From the NCBI GenBank assembly GCA_017527065.1, contig JAFXQO010000017.1, positions 1 to 37,766 on the forward strand: a stretch of 37,766 nucleotides of DNA. Reading direction: 5' to 3'. Below the pieces are notes generated by a model, which saw only the letters and a program-made list of their open reading frames with translations, was not told where the DNA came from and searched no databases. Within the stretch, counting starts at the first letter, position 1; every line of letters starts with the position of its first letter. The DNA comes from Clostridia bacterium (lineage in GTDB: Bacteria; Bacillota; Clostridia; Christensenellales; Aristaeellaceae). This document shows positions 1 to 7,608 of this stretch, one piece after another. The position numbers and the translations under genes are program-made.

Positions 1-47
1 ACCTGACAACATTATATCACTTGGCCCCGCTGTCAAGGCCGGGTCGT

Positions 48-76
48 ATTTTCCGGCATCCGTATGGCCGGAAAAT
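48..76. other. perfect inverted repeat upstream of the first operon
   Basis: Two 10-bp arms (48-57 and 67-76, ATTTTCCGGC and its complement) flank a 9-nt loop. No T-tract follows on either strand, so it is not a clear intrinsic terminator. It could be the end of a transcript entering from the left or a protein-binding site. Function unknown. Confidence 0.4.
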
Positions 77-170
77 CTCCACCCTCTACCTTGACAGCTT
101 CCTTCCGTTAATTGTGTTACCTATGTTTGACGCCGGTACAAAGGACGAAGGCAACTGCCGGCGCGCCCCG

Positions 171-199
171 TTGAAACCGCGCCGCATCTGTGGTACAAT
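171..199 (+). promoter_or_regulatory. sigma-A-type promoter of the GNAT operon
   Basis: The -35 element TTGAAA (171-176) and the -10 element TACAAT (194-199) are separated by exactly 17 bp. The predicted start lies about 30 nt upstream of the GNAT start codon. No other good promoter is seen before 3772, so it probably drives all four genes. Confidence 0.7.
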
Positions 200-237
200 A
201 CAATTATGAAAAACCGCGTGAGAGAGGAGTGCGCGCC

Positions 238-705
238 ATGGCCGTGCGTTTTGCCAGGGAAGAGGAACTGCCCCGCGTCAACGCGCTGCGCAGCCAGGTG
301 AACGACGTGCACGTGGCCGGGCGGCCGGATGTGTTCAGGCCCGGCTTCTCACAGGAAATGCAGGATTTTCTCTACGCCATCTGGCGGGACCCGGACAAGG
401 AGATCGCCGTCTGCGAGCGAAACGGCGCAATTTGCGGCTTCGCCGTGCTGCACCGGGTGAAGCGGCCTGAATCGCCGATCCGGCTGGCCATGGATTACAT
501 CGACATCGACGAATTCGGCGTGGACGCGGCCTGCCGGCGGCAGGGCGTCGGCGCGGAGATGATCGAATTCATCCGAGGCTGGGCGAGGGAACAGGGCTAT
601 CGCCGGCTGGAGCTGAACATGTGGGAGTTCAACGAAGACGCCCTCGCCTTCTACGAGGCGCTCGGTTTTTCGACCTACAGAAGATATATGGAAATGACGA
701 TCTGA
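238..705 (+). CDS. GNAT-family N-acetyltransferase
   Basis: A 155-residue single-domain GNAT protein, expected to move an acetyl group from acetyl-CoA to an unidentified amine. The acetyl-CoA pyrophosphate loop is seen as RRQGVG (residues 100-105). The C-terminal motif-B region reads NEDALAFYEALGF (132-144), typical of the family. ATG 238 was chosen because GAGAGGAG lies 8-9 nt upstream; an in-frame ATG at 190 would overlap the -10 element of the promoter and lacks a ribosome binding site. It is the first gene of a tight operon (18-nt gap to the next gene). The acceptor substrate cannot be predicted; the family assignment is secure. Confidence 0.85.
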   Translation: MAVRFAREEELPRVNALRSQVNDVHVAGRPDVFRPGFSQEMQDFLYAIWRDPDKEIAVCERNGAICGFAVLHRVKRPESPIRLAMDYIDIDEFGVDAACRRQGVGAEMIEFIRGWAREQGYRRLELNMWEFNEDALAFYEALGFSTYRRYMEMTI

Positions 706-723
706 CAAAAGGAGGCGCACCCC

Positions 724-1533
724 ATGAAACTGTCTTTTTCCACCCTGGGCTGCCCGGACTGGCCCTATGAACGCATATTGCAGGAGGCCCAACGGGACGG
801 CTACGAGGGCATAGAGGTTCGCGGCATCGAAGGCGAGATGCGGCCGGACGGCATCCCCTGCTTCGCCATGGGCCGCCAGCAGGAGGCGCGGCGCATGGCC
901 GAAGCCGCGGGGGCGCGGCTCATCGGGTTCGGCGCGTCGGCGTCCTTCCACGACCCCGCAAACCTGGAAAACGCCCTCTCCGACGGCCGGGCCGCCATCG
1001 ACCTGGCCCACGCCCTGGGCATGGACTTCGTCCGCGTGTTCGGCGACCGCGTCGGCCCGGAGGACGATGAAAACGAGATCATCGCCCGGGTGGCGGAGGG
1101 CGTCCGGGCGCTGTGCGACTACGCCAGGGGCACGGGCGTTTCCGTGATCCAGGAGGTTCACGGCAATTTCAACCTCGCCCGCCGGGTGCTGGGCGTGGCG
1201 GAAAAGGTACAAAGGGACAACTTCGGCCTCCTGTGGGACGTGGCCCACAGCGACAAGACCTACGGCGACAACTGGCCCGAATTCTACGCCGCCATCCGCC
1301 CGCTGATCCGGCACGTCCACTTCAAGGACCACGTGCGCGAGGCCGACGGCTCCTTCCGCCTGTGCCCCACCGGCGAGGGCGACATCCCCCTCATCCCCAT
1401 CCTCCGGACGCTGGAAAAGGACGGCTACGCCGGCTACGTTTCGCTGGAATGGGAAAAGAAATGGCATCCGGAGCTGCGCGATCCTGAGGAGGAATTCCCG
1501 CATTTCGCCCGTTTCATCAGGGAAAACCTGTGA
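724..1533 (+). CDS. sugar phosphate isomerase/epimerase family TIM-barrel protein
   Basis: A 269-residue protein of the xylose-isomerase-like / AP endonuclease 2 TIM-barrel superfamily. Likely metal ligands are E144 (in VIQEVHGNF), D172 and H175 (in WDVAHS), H197/H199 (in RHVHFKDH) and E242 (in SLEWEKKWHPE). The C-terminal EKKWHPEL segment is typical of the Clostridial members annotated as sugar phosphate isomerase/epimerase. There is no signal peptide, so it is cytoplasmic. AAGGAGG 8 nt before ATG 724 fixes the start. It probably isomerises or epimerises a sugar or inositol derivative, but no neighbouring sugar transporter or kinase indicates which one. Confidence 0.8.
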   Translation: MKLSFSTLGCPDWPYERILQEAQRDGYEGIEVRGIEGEMRPDGIPCFAMGRQQEARRMAEAAGARLIGFGASASFHDPANLENALSDGRAAIDLAHALGMDFVRVFGDRVGPEDDENEIIARVAEGVRALCDYARGTGVSVIQEVHGNFNLARRVLGVAEKVQRDNFGLLWDVAHSDKTYGDNWPEFYAAIRPLIRHVHFKDHVREADGSFRLCPTGEGDIPLIPILRTLEKDGYAGYVSLEWEKKWHPELRDPEEEFPHFARFIRENL

Positions 1534-1566
1534 CCGGCCGAATCATACTGTATAAGGAGCTTTTCC

Positions 1567-2679
1567 ATGTCCAATCTCCTGGATTACATCGACTGGCGGG
1601 GCGACCTGTCCTTCGAGGCCGACCGCTGGAATGAAATCGACGCCCTCGTGATGGCCACCGTCTGCTACAATAACTTCCCGGACGCCGCGCTGCCTGGCGC
1701 GCGCTGGTCGGTCAGGGAGCTGGCCGCCATGGAGCCCGCCGCCCAGGCCGACAGCCAGCGGGCGGCGGACCGCGTCGCGCTGCTTTCGCGCATGGCCCGG
1801 TCGAACCGCTTCGGGGGCCTGCTGCTTAGGGATTTCGTCAACGAGGTCGACATGGCGCGGAACATCCAGTTCTCCGCCGTCACCGCCGACTGTCCGGACG
1901 GCAGCGTGTTCGTCGCCTTCCGGGGCACCGATTCCACCCTCGTCGGGTGGAAGGAGGACTTCATGATGACCTTCGAGACGCCCGTGCCCGCCCAGACCGC
2001 GGCGGCCGGGTATCTCCAGCGGGTTGCCGGCGCCGCGACGGGGCCGGTGCGGGTGGCGGGGCACAGCAAGGGCGGCAACCTGGCCGTTTACGCCGCCATG
2101 AACGCCGACGAGGCCGCCCAGGCGCGCCTGGAGGCGATCTACAGCTTCGACGGGCCCGGCCTGGACGAGGCCTCCATCCGCTCGGCGGGCTACGCCCGCG
2201 TAAAGGACCGCATCCGCTCCTTCGTGCCCCAGGCCTCCATCGTGGGGCTGCTGCTGGCCTACCACCCGGATTACACGGTGGTGAAGTCCAGCGCCGTGGG
2301 CGGCATCGGCCAGCACGACACAATCACCTGGCAGGTGCAGGGGCCCCGCTTCCTGGAGGCGGAGCAGGTGAACCGGGGCAGCGAGGCCATCGACCAGGCG
2401 CTGCACGAGTGGCTCAGGCAGTGCTCGCCCGACCAGCGCCGCGTGTTCGTGAACACGCTGTTCGACATCCTCGAATCCACCAACGCCACCCAGCTGAGCG
2501 ACATGCGCCGCAACCTGCGGGCCAGCGCCACGTCCATCCTGGAGGCCACGCGCCGGGTCGATCCCGCCACCGGCCGCATGATCTGGGATCTTTTGGGCCG
2601 GTTCGTGCAGATCGGCGCCGGGAGCCTGCTGGAGCTGCTGGGCCGCAAGCCGGAGGGCGGCGGCCCCGGTCAAAACTGA
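1567..2679 (+). CDS. DUF2974 (Mbeg1-like) alpha/beta-hydrolase-fold protein
   Basis: A 370-residue protein resembling the DUF2974/Mbeg1-like family of lipase-like alpha/beta hydrolases. The nucleophile elbow is GHSKGGN, placing the presumed catalytic serine at residue 167. It is preceded by the strand FVAFRGTDSTLVGWKEDF, which resembles the oxyanion region of class-3 lipases, and followed by YSFDGPGL. No signal peptide or membrane segment is evident. AAGGAG about 8 nt before ATG 1567 supports the start. It is third in the operon, with 33-nt and 25-nt gaps on either side. Esterase or lipase activity is inferred from the fold; the substrate is unknown. Confidence 0.8.
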   Translation: MSNLLDYIDWRGDLSFEADRWNEIDALVMATVCYNNFPDAALPGARWSVRELAAMEPAAQADSQRAADRVALLSRMARSNRFGGLLLRDFVNEVDMARNIQFSAVTADCPDGSVFVAFRGTDSTLVGWKEDFMMTFETPVPAQTAAAGYLQRVAGAATGPVRVAGHSKGGNLAVYAAMNADEAAQARLEAIYSFDGPGLDEASIRSAGYARVKDRIRSFVPQASIVGLLLAYHPDYTVVKSSAVGGIGQHDTITWQVQGPRFLEAEQVNRGSEAIDQALHEWLRQCSPDQRRVFVNTLFDILESTNATQLSDMRRNLRASATSILEATRRVDPATGRMIWDLLGRFVQIGAGSLLELLGRKPEGGGPGQN

Positions 2680-2704
2680 TTTTTCAAAAGGGAGGAGCAT
2701 CTCC

Positions 2705-3772
2705 ATGGACCGCGATTTCCTGAAAGAACTGCTCGGCGTCGTCTCCGTGAGCGGCTGCGAGGAAGCGGCGCAGGAGGCGGCGCTCGCCTTCGGCCGTTCC
2801 TTCGCCCACAGGCAAATCACCGACGCGGCGGGCAACGCGATTTCCATCGTCAACCCGGACGCCCCCTGCCGCGCGCTGCTGTGCGGCCACATCGACGAGA
2901 TCGGATTCCGCGTGACCCACATCGACGACCAGGGCTTCCTGCGCGTGCAGCGGGCCGGCGGCGTGCGCCCCGCGCTGTACGTCGGCGCGCCGATGCAGAT
3001 CATCCACGAATCGGAGGAGGACGGCCGCCCCGTCCGCCGCAAGGTGGAGGGCGTGGGCGTCGTGACAGGCGACCTGCTGAAGAAGAAGGATATGGAGGAC
3101 GGCGACCTGATCGTCGACATCGGCGCGGCCTCGAAGGAGGAGGCCGAAGCCGCCGTCAGCGTGGGCGATCCCGTCTGCGCGGACACGGCGGTTCACGAGC
3201 TGCTGGGCGGGCGCTTCTCCTGCCGGGCGCTGGACGACAAGGCCGGCGCGTTCGTGATCCTCGAGGCGGCGAAAAAGGCGGCCTCCCTGGGGGCGGCCTG
3301 CGGCATCTACGCCAGCACCGCCGTGGGCGAGGAGACCACCGGCCGCGGCGCGTATTTCGCGGCGGCCAACGCGGCGCCCGACTGCGCCGTCATCGTGGAC
3401 GTGACCTGGGCCAGCGACTGCCCCGGAACCGACCCCGGAAGGACCGGCCAGGTCAAACTGGGCGGCGGCCCGGTGCTCTGCAGGAGCGGCATGGTGAACA
3501 AAAACATGAACCGCCTGCTGGAATCCGTCGCCCGGGAGAAGGGCATCCCCGTGCAGTTCGAGGTGGCCGGCGGGCGCACCTATACCGACGGCGACACCGT
3601 GTTCAAGACGGGCGGCGGCGTGCCCGTCGCGCTGGTGAGCGTGCCGCTCAGGTACATGCACAGCTCGGTCGAGGTGGCCGACTGGAAGGACATCGAGGGG
3701 TGCATCGACCTCATCGCGGCCTTCCTCACGCGCCTCGGCAAGGACTTCGACTACCGGCCCGTGAAGCCCTGA
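2705..3772 (+). CDS. M42 family glutamyl aminopeptidase-type metallopeptidase
   Basis: A 355-residue cytosolic peptidase of the M42 (TET/PepA/FrvX) family, which forms large oligomers that trim peptides from the N-terminus using two metal ions. Metal-site motifs are intact: GHIDEIGF (61-68), ALDDKAG (175-181), the catalytic VGEETTGRGA (EE at 209-210), VDVTW near 232, and the late MHSSVEV histidine. The length is normal for the family. GGGAGGAG before ATG 2705 fixes the start. It is the last gene of the operon and runs into repeat-rich DNA. Some M42 relatives are annotated as cellulases (FrvX-like), but peptidase activity is the safer reading. Confidence 0.9.
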   Translation: MDRDFLKELLGVVSVSGCEEAAQEAALAFGRSFAHRQITDAAGNAISIVNPDAPCRALLCGHIDEIGFRVTHIDDQGFLRVQRAGGVRPALYVGAPMQIIHESEEDGRPVRRKVEGVGVVTGDLLKKKDMEDGDLIVDIGAASKEEAEAAVSVGDPVCADTAVHELLGGRFSCRALDDKAGAFVILEAAKKAASLGAACGIYASTAVGEETTGRGAYFAAANAAPDCAVIVDVTWASDCPGTDPGRTGQVKLGGGPVLCRSGMVNKNMNRLLESVAREKGIPVQFEVAGGRTYTDGDTVFKTGGGVPVALVSVPLRYMHSSVEVADWKDIEGCIDLIAAFLTRLGKDFDYRPVKP

Positions 3773-3773
3773 G

Positions 3774-4047
3774 CGCGGCATTGCGTTTCTCGTACAGGCT
3801 CCGCTTCGTATTATCGGGTGCAGGGCGAAGCCCTGCTCAGTGTGGGCGAAGCCCACAAACAATCTTTCCCCCGTCCCCGCGATGAGCGGGGCGAATGAGC
3901 CGCGCGCCTGTGGCGCAATCAGCGGCGAACGAGCCCAATGAGCAAGGGAGCGTGACGCCGAAGGCGGCAGGCGACCATTGCGAATTGAGGAGAAGGGGGC
4001 AGGGGGAAAGGGGAAACGCAGCATCGCATCGCCAGACTCATCCGTAT
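3774..4047. repeat. composite interspersed repeat, copy A
   Basis: Non-coding mosaic repeat. Positions 3815-3873 carry two short hairpins (GCAGGGCGAAGCCCTGC and GTGGGCGAAGCCCAC); the same segment occurs inverted at 9775-9833 and, in diverged form, at 13655-13716 and 13778-13845. Positions 3875-3999 form a 125-bp block matching 9930-10054 at all but one position by eye. The right edge (near 4030-4047) resembles the degenerate terminal repeat of copy B. It fills most of the gap between the M42 and MBOAT genes. Confidence 0.75.
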
Positions 4048-4076
4048 TAGCTAAATCGAAGGCATGACCCTGAAAG

Positions 4077-4288
4077 GGCAATGTCATCAACCTAAGCCAT
4101 ATGTAGCTGCAAAGCGTGGCATAGGCAGACCCTTCAGGCAGCTTCGCTGCCAGCTCCCCTGAAAGGGGAGCCAAGATCCGCTTGTGTCTCGCCTCCCCTT
4201 TCAGGGGAGGTGCCGAGCGCAGCGAGGCGGAAGGGTTCGTTCTCGCTGCGATGTATTGACATACATTCCTTAAGTTGATGACATTGCC
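4077..4288. mobile_element. MITE-like element with 20-bp terminal inverted repeats
   Basis: The ends 4077-4096 and 4269-4288 are inverted copies of each other with 19 of 20 bases matching (GGCAATGTCATCAAC then C/T then TAAG). The 212-bp interior has no convincing ORF. It holds nested hairpins built from CTCCCCTGAAAGGGGAG (near 4155) and CCTCCCCTTTCAGGGGAGG (near 4193). The structure fits a small non-autonomous element moved by a transposase encoded elsewhere. No clear target-site duplication could be recognised, so the exact ends are uncertain. Confidence 0.55.
4256..4284 (+). promoter_or_regulatory. possible weak promoter of the MBOAT operon
   Basis: A perfect -35 element TTGACA (4256-4261) is followed 17 bp later by TGACAT, a poor -10 match. 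It lies at the right end of the MITE-like element, so the element may supply or alter transcription of the MBOAT operon. Low confidence because the -10 is weak. Confidence 0.3.
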
Positions 4289-4336
4289 TGAAATGGAATG
4301 CCTGCCTGAATCCCTGAAACCGGGAGGTATCTTCGC

Positions 4337-5734
4337 TTGGTCTTTTCGAGCCTGACGTTCCTGTTCGTCTTTCTGCCGGTCACGCTGGCGGTGTATTATC
4401 TCGCGCCGCTGAAGGCCCGCAACTTCGCGCTGCTGCTGGCGAGCCTTGTGTTCTACGGCTGGGGCGAGCCGGTCTATGTCGCGGTCATGGCCGCCTCCGT
4501 GGCCGTCAACTACGGGTTTGGCCTCCTGGTGGAGAAAAACCGGGCGGACGACAAAAAGGCGCGCCGGATCGTGCTGTCCTCGGTGCTTTTCAACCTGGCG
4601 CTCCTCTTCTTTTTCAAATACTTCGACTTCGCCGTCGAGAACCTCAGGCGCATTCCGGCGCTGTCCGGGCTGCGGCCGCTGGGGCTGGCGCTGCCCATCG
4701 GCATCTCCTTCTACACCTTCCAGACCATGTCCTACACCATCGACGTCTACCGCGGGCAGGCGCGGGCGCAGAAAAACGCCGTCGCCTTCGGCGCGTTCGT
4801 GACGCTGTTTCCGCAGCTCATCGCCGGCCCGATCCTGCAATACCGCGACGTCGACCGCCAGCTGACGGACCGCGCTCACAGCGCGGAGAAATTCGCCTCG
4901 GGCGTGGAGATCTTCTGCGTGGGCCTGGCGAAGAAGGTATTGCTGGCCAACAGCGTCGGCGCCCTGTGGGACGCGTACAAGGCCATGGACCCGGCCTCTG
5001 TCACCGCGCTGGGGGCGTGGATGGGCGTGATCGCCTTTTCCTTTCAAATTTACTTCGACTTCTCCGGCTATTCGGACATGGCCGTGGGCCTGGGGCGCAT
5101 GTTCGGGTTCGAGTTCATGCGCAATTTCAACTACCCCTATATGTCCCGCAGCATAACCGAGTTCTGGCGGCGGTGGCACATCTCCCTGGGCTCCTGGTTC
5201 CGCAATTACGTCTACATCCCCCTGGGCGGCAACCGGCGCGGCCTGGCGCGGCAGCTTTTCAACATACTCATCGTGTGGGCCGCCACCGGCTTCTGGCACG
5301 GCGCCAGCTGGAATTTCCTCCTGTGGGGGCTGTATTTCGCGCTGCTTTTGATGCTGGAGAAGCTGTTCCTGCTCAAATGGCTCGAAAGAGCGCCCCGCGC
5401 GCTGCAACACGTCTACGCGCTGTTCTTCGTCGCGGTGGGCTGGGCGCTGTTCGGCCTGGAAGACCTTTCCCACTGCACGGCCTACGTGTCCGCCATGTTC
5501 GGCGGCGGGGCGGGGCTGTGGAGCGCGCTGGACGGCTACGAGCTGTCCAACTACCTCGCGCTCCTGCCCGCGCTGATCCTCGGCTCCACGCCCCTCATGG
5601 CCTCGCTTTTCAACCGCCTCGGCGCGCGGGCGCGGGGCTGGGCGGCGCTGGCGCTGGCGGGCCTGGCGCTGGCCGTGTGCACGGCGTACCTGGTGGACGC
5701 CACCTACAACCCGTTCCTGTATTTCCGTTTCTGA
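4337..5734 (+). CDS. MBOAT family O-acyltransferase (AlgI-like)
   Basis: A 465-residue polytopic membrane protein of the MBOAT family, close in pattern to AlgI/DltB-type enzymes that pass acetyl groups across the membrane onto extracellular glycans. Conserved features are the early LVFYGWGEP segment, FPQLIAGPIL (158-167), DFSGYSDMAVG (241-251), EFWRRWHISLGSW with His281, and GFWHGASWNF with His321, the usual catalytic histidine. The start is a TTG at 4337 with GGGAGGT 8 nt upstream; no ATG fits the conserved N-terminus. The DHHW gene follows after 10 nt, as in exopolysaccharide acetylation cassettes. The glycan target is not encoded nearby. Confidence 0.9.
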   Translation: MVFSSLTFLFVFLPVTLAVYYLAPLKARNFALLLASLVFYGWGEPVYVAVMAASVAVNYGFGLLVEKNRADDKKARRIVLSSVLFNLALLFFFKYFDFAVENLRRIPALSGLRPLGLALPIGISFYTFQTMSYTIDVYRGQARAQKNAVAFGAFVTLFPQLIAGPILQYRDVDRQLTDRAHSAEKFASGVEIFCVGLAKKVLLANSVGALWDAYKAMDPASVTALGAWMGVIAFSFQIYFDFSGYSDMAVGLGRMFGFEFMRNFNYPYMSRSITEFWRRWHISLGSWFRNYVYIPLGGNRRGLARQLFNILIVWAATGFWHGASWNFLLWGLYFALLLMLEKLFLLKWLERAPRALQHVYALFFVAVGWALFGLEDLSHCTAYVSAMFGGGAGLWSALDGYELSNYLALLPALILGSTPLMASLFNRLGARARGWAALALAGLALAVCTAYLVDATYNPFLYFRF

Positions 5735-5744
5735 GGAGGCGCGC

Positions 5745-6842
5745 ATGAAGAAAGCACTGGTCATACTCTTCGCCGCCTTCCTGGGCGGTTTCCTCGCCCT
5801 GAGCCTGGCGCTGCCGGACCGGGCGTTTTCGCCCCTTGAAAACCGCAACCTGGCCCAGGCCCCGGCGCTTTCCCTCGACCGCGTGTTTTCCGGGGCGTTC
5901 GAGGCCGACGCGGAGGCCTACGTGACCGACCAGTTCGCCTTCCGGGACGGCTGGACGGCCCTGAAGGCGGTCTGCGAGCGGCTGCTGGGCAAGAAGGAGA
6001 ACAACGGCGTGTACCTCTGCGGCGACACGCTCATCGAGCGCATCGCCGAGCCGGAGGAGGACCGCCTGGCCGCCAACATCCGCGCGGTGAACAAATTCGC
6101 CGAAAACGCCGCCGTGCCGGTCTACCTCACGATACTGCCCACGGCGCAGGAAATCTGGCGGGACAAGCTGCCCGCCGGCGCGCCCGGCGCGGACGAGGCG
6201 GCCCTCATCGCCCGCATCGCGGAGGAGACGGCGGCGCAATACATCGACACGCTGTCCGCCCTGCGGGCCCACACGGAGGAGCCCGTCTTCTACCGCACCG
6301 ACCACCACTGGACGAGCCTGGGGGCGTACTGGGGCGCGGCGGCGCTGCTGGAGGGCCTGGGTCTCGGGGCCGAGCCCCTCTCCGCCTTCGCGCCGGAAAC
6401 GGTCTCCACCGAATTTTACGGCACGCTGTATTCCCGATCCGGCGCGCGCTTCATCGCGCCGGACGCCATCGACGTCTATGCGACGGACGAAGGCGTCTCC
6501 GTGACGCGCTATGAAGGCGGCGAGGCGACGCCCGGCGCGCTCTACGACTATTCACAGCTCGACAGGAAGGACAAATACGCTTTCTTCATGGGCGGCAACC
6601 AGCCGCTGGCCGTCGTCAAAACGGGCCGCGAGGGGCCGAAGCTGCTGCTCGTGCGCGATTCCTACGCGGACAGCGAGGTTCCGTTCCTCACGACGCGGTT
6701 TTCGGAAATACACCTGCTCGACCTGCGCTACTACCGCGAGGGCCTCGCCGGCTACATCGCCGAACACGGCGTCGACTGCGTGGTCGTCTCCTACAGCGTG
6801 CGCAATTTCATCACGGACACGAACCTGCGCTTCATGAACTGA
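5745..6842 (+). CDS. DHHW family protein (AlgJ/AlgX-like acetylation partner)
   Basis: A 365-residue protein with an N-terminal hydrophobic signal-anchor (about residues 4-24) and an extracytoplasmic SGNH/AlgX-like domain. The signature TDHHWTSLGAYWG (185-197) gives the family its name; D186 and H187/H188 would form the acyl-transfer site. A serine-containing VRDSYADS segment later in the protein (about 303-310) may supply the nucleophile. It is paired with the upstream MBOAT gene (10-nt gap), so the two probably act together to O-acetylate a cell-surface or secreted polysaccharide. GAGGAGG before ATG 5745 fixes the start. Confidence 0.85.
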   Translation: MKKALVILFAAFLGGFLALSLALPDRAFSPLENRNLAQAPALSLDRVFSGAFEADAEAYVTDQFAFRDGWTALKAVCERLLGKKENNGVYLCGDTLIERIAEPEEDRLAANIRAVNKFAENAAVPVYLTILPTAQEIWRDKLPAGAPGADEAALIARIAEETAAQYIDTLSALRAHTEEPVFYRTDHHWTSLGAYWGAAALLEGLGLGAEPLSAFAPETVSTEFYGTLYSRSGARFIAPDAIDVYATDEGVSVTRYEGGEATPGALYDYSQLDRKDKYAFFMGGNQPLAVVKTGREGPKLLLVRDSYADSEVPFLTTRFSEIHLLDLRYYREGLAGYIAEHGVDCVVVSYSVRNFITDTNLRFMN

Positions 6843-6855
6843 CCGGGAGGCCGTT

Positions 6856-7557
6856 ATGGAACAGAAGATCACAGCCGTCCTGTGGGACGTGGACGGGACG
6901 CTTCTCGATTTCCAGGCCGCGGAGAAGACGGCCATCCGCGCCTGCTTCGCGGCCTTCGGCCTGGGCGAATGCGACGACGCCATGCTCCGGCGCTACATTG
7001 AAATCAACCTGGGCTACTGGAAGCGGATCGAGCGGGGCGAAATCGGCAAGGGCCGCGCGCTGGTGGCCCGCTTCGAGGACCTCTTCGGGGAATACGGCTT
7101 GCCGGCCGGCGCGGCCCCGGCCTTCAACGACGAATACCAGATCCGCCTGGGGGACACGGTGGCCTTCGAGCCCGGCGCGCTGGAGGCGGTGACGGCGCTG
7201 CATGGCGCGGTGAAGCAGTACGCCGTGAGCAACGGCACCCGCGTCGCCCAGCGCCGCAAGCTGAAAAACTCCGGCCTGGACGAATTGCTGGACGGCGTGT
7301 TCATCTCGGAGGAGATCGGCGCGGAGAAGCCCGACGGGGCGTTCTTCGACCACGTGTTCAGCCACATCGACGCGCCGCGGGCGGAGACTGTCATCATCGG
7401 CGACTCCCTCACCAGCGACATGCTGGGCGGCGAACGGGCGGGGATCCGCCGCTGGTGGTACAACCCGCAGGGCCTCGCGCCGAAGGGCCCCTCGATCGAC
7501 AGAGACATCCGCGACCTGGCGGATATTCCCGCCCTGGTCGCAGGAATCAACGGATAG
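6856..7557 (+). CDS. HAD-superfamily hydrolase, YjjG-type nucleotidase
   Basis: A 233-residue HAD hydrolase similar in layout to the YjjG/YfnB pyrimidine 5'-nucleotidases, which clean non-canonical nucleoside monophosphates. The motif-I nucleophile and acid are D11 and D13 (WDVDGTLLDF), motif II is VSNGT (124-128), motif III is K158 (GAEKPDGAFF) and motif IV is GDSLTSD (182-188). The cap lies between motifs I and II, as in subfamily I. It is the third gene of the MBOAT operon (13-nt gap) but has no obvious functional link to acetylation. GGGAGG before ATG 6856 supports the start. The exact substrate is uncertain. Confidence 0.82.
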   Translation: MEQKITAVLWDVDGTLLDFQAAEKTAIRACFAAFGLGECDDAMLRRYIEINLGYWKRIERGEIGKGRALVARFEDLFGEYGLPAGAAPAFNDEYQIRLGDTVAFEPGALEAVTALHGAVKQYAVSNGTRVAQRRKLKNSGLDELLDGVFISEEIGAEKPDGAFFDHVFSHIDAPRAETVIIGDSLTSDMLGGERAGIRRWWYNPQGLAPKGPSIDRDIRDLADIPALVAGING

Positions 7558-7561
7558 AAAA

Positions 7562-7601
7562 CGCCGCCGCCGCGAAAAACGCGGGGCGGCGCTTTTGTTT
7601 T
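7562..7601. terminator. bidirectional intrinsic terminator
   Basis: A 12-bp GC stem (7562-7574 with 7580-7591, one bulged G) with an AAAAA loop is followed by CTTTTGTTTT on the plus strand. On the minus strand the same stem is followed by GTTTTCTAT. It sits between the convergent HAD and UroD-family genes and can end both transcripts. Confidence 0.85.
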
Positions 7602-7608
7602 ATCTGGC

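Noticed and set aside
1-40. Minus-strand promoter formed by TTGACA (31-36) and TATAAT (11-16)
   Set aside because: The spacer is only 14 bp, too short for sigma-A, and the gene it would serve lies outside the window.
2684-5848. Very long antisense open frames such as 2684-5848 (-), 26681-28426 (+), 28453-30825 (+) and 35226-36806 (+)
   Set aside because: They mirror recognised genes on the other strand, have low-complexity compositions rich in R, G, H and A expected from GC-rich codon bias, and lack ribosome binding sites or family motifs.
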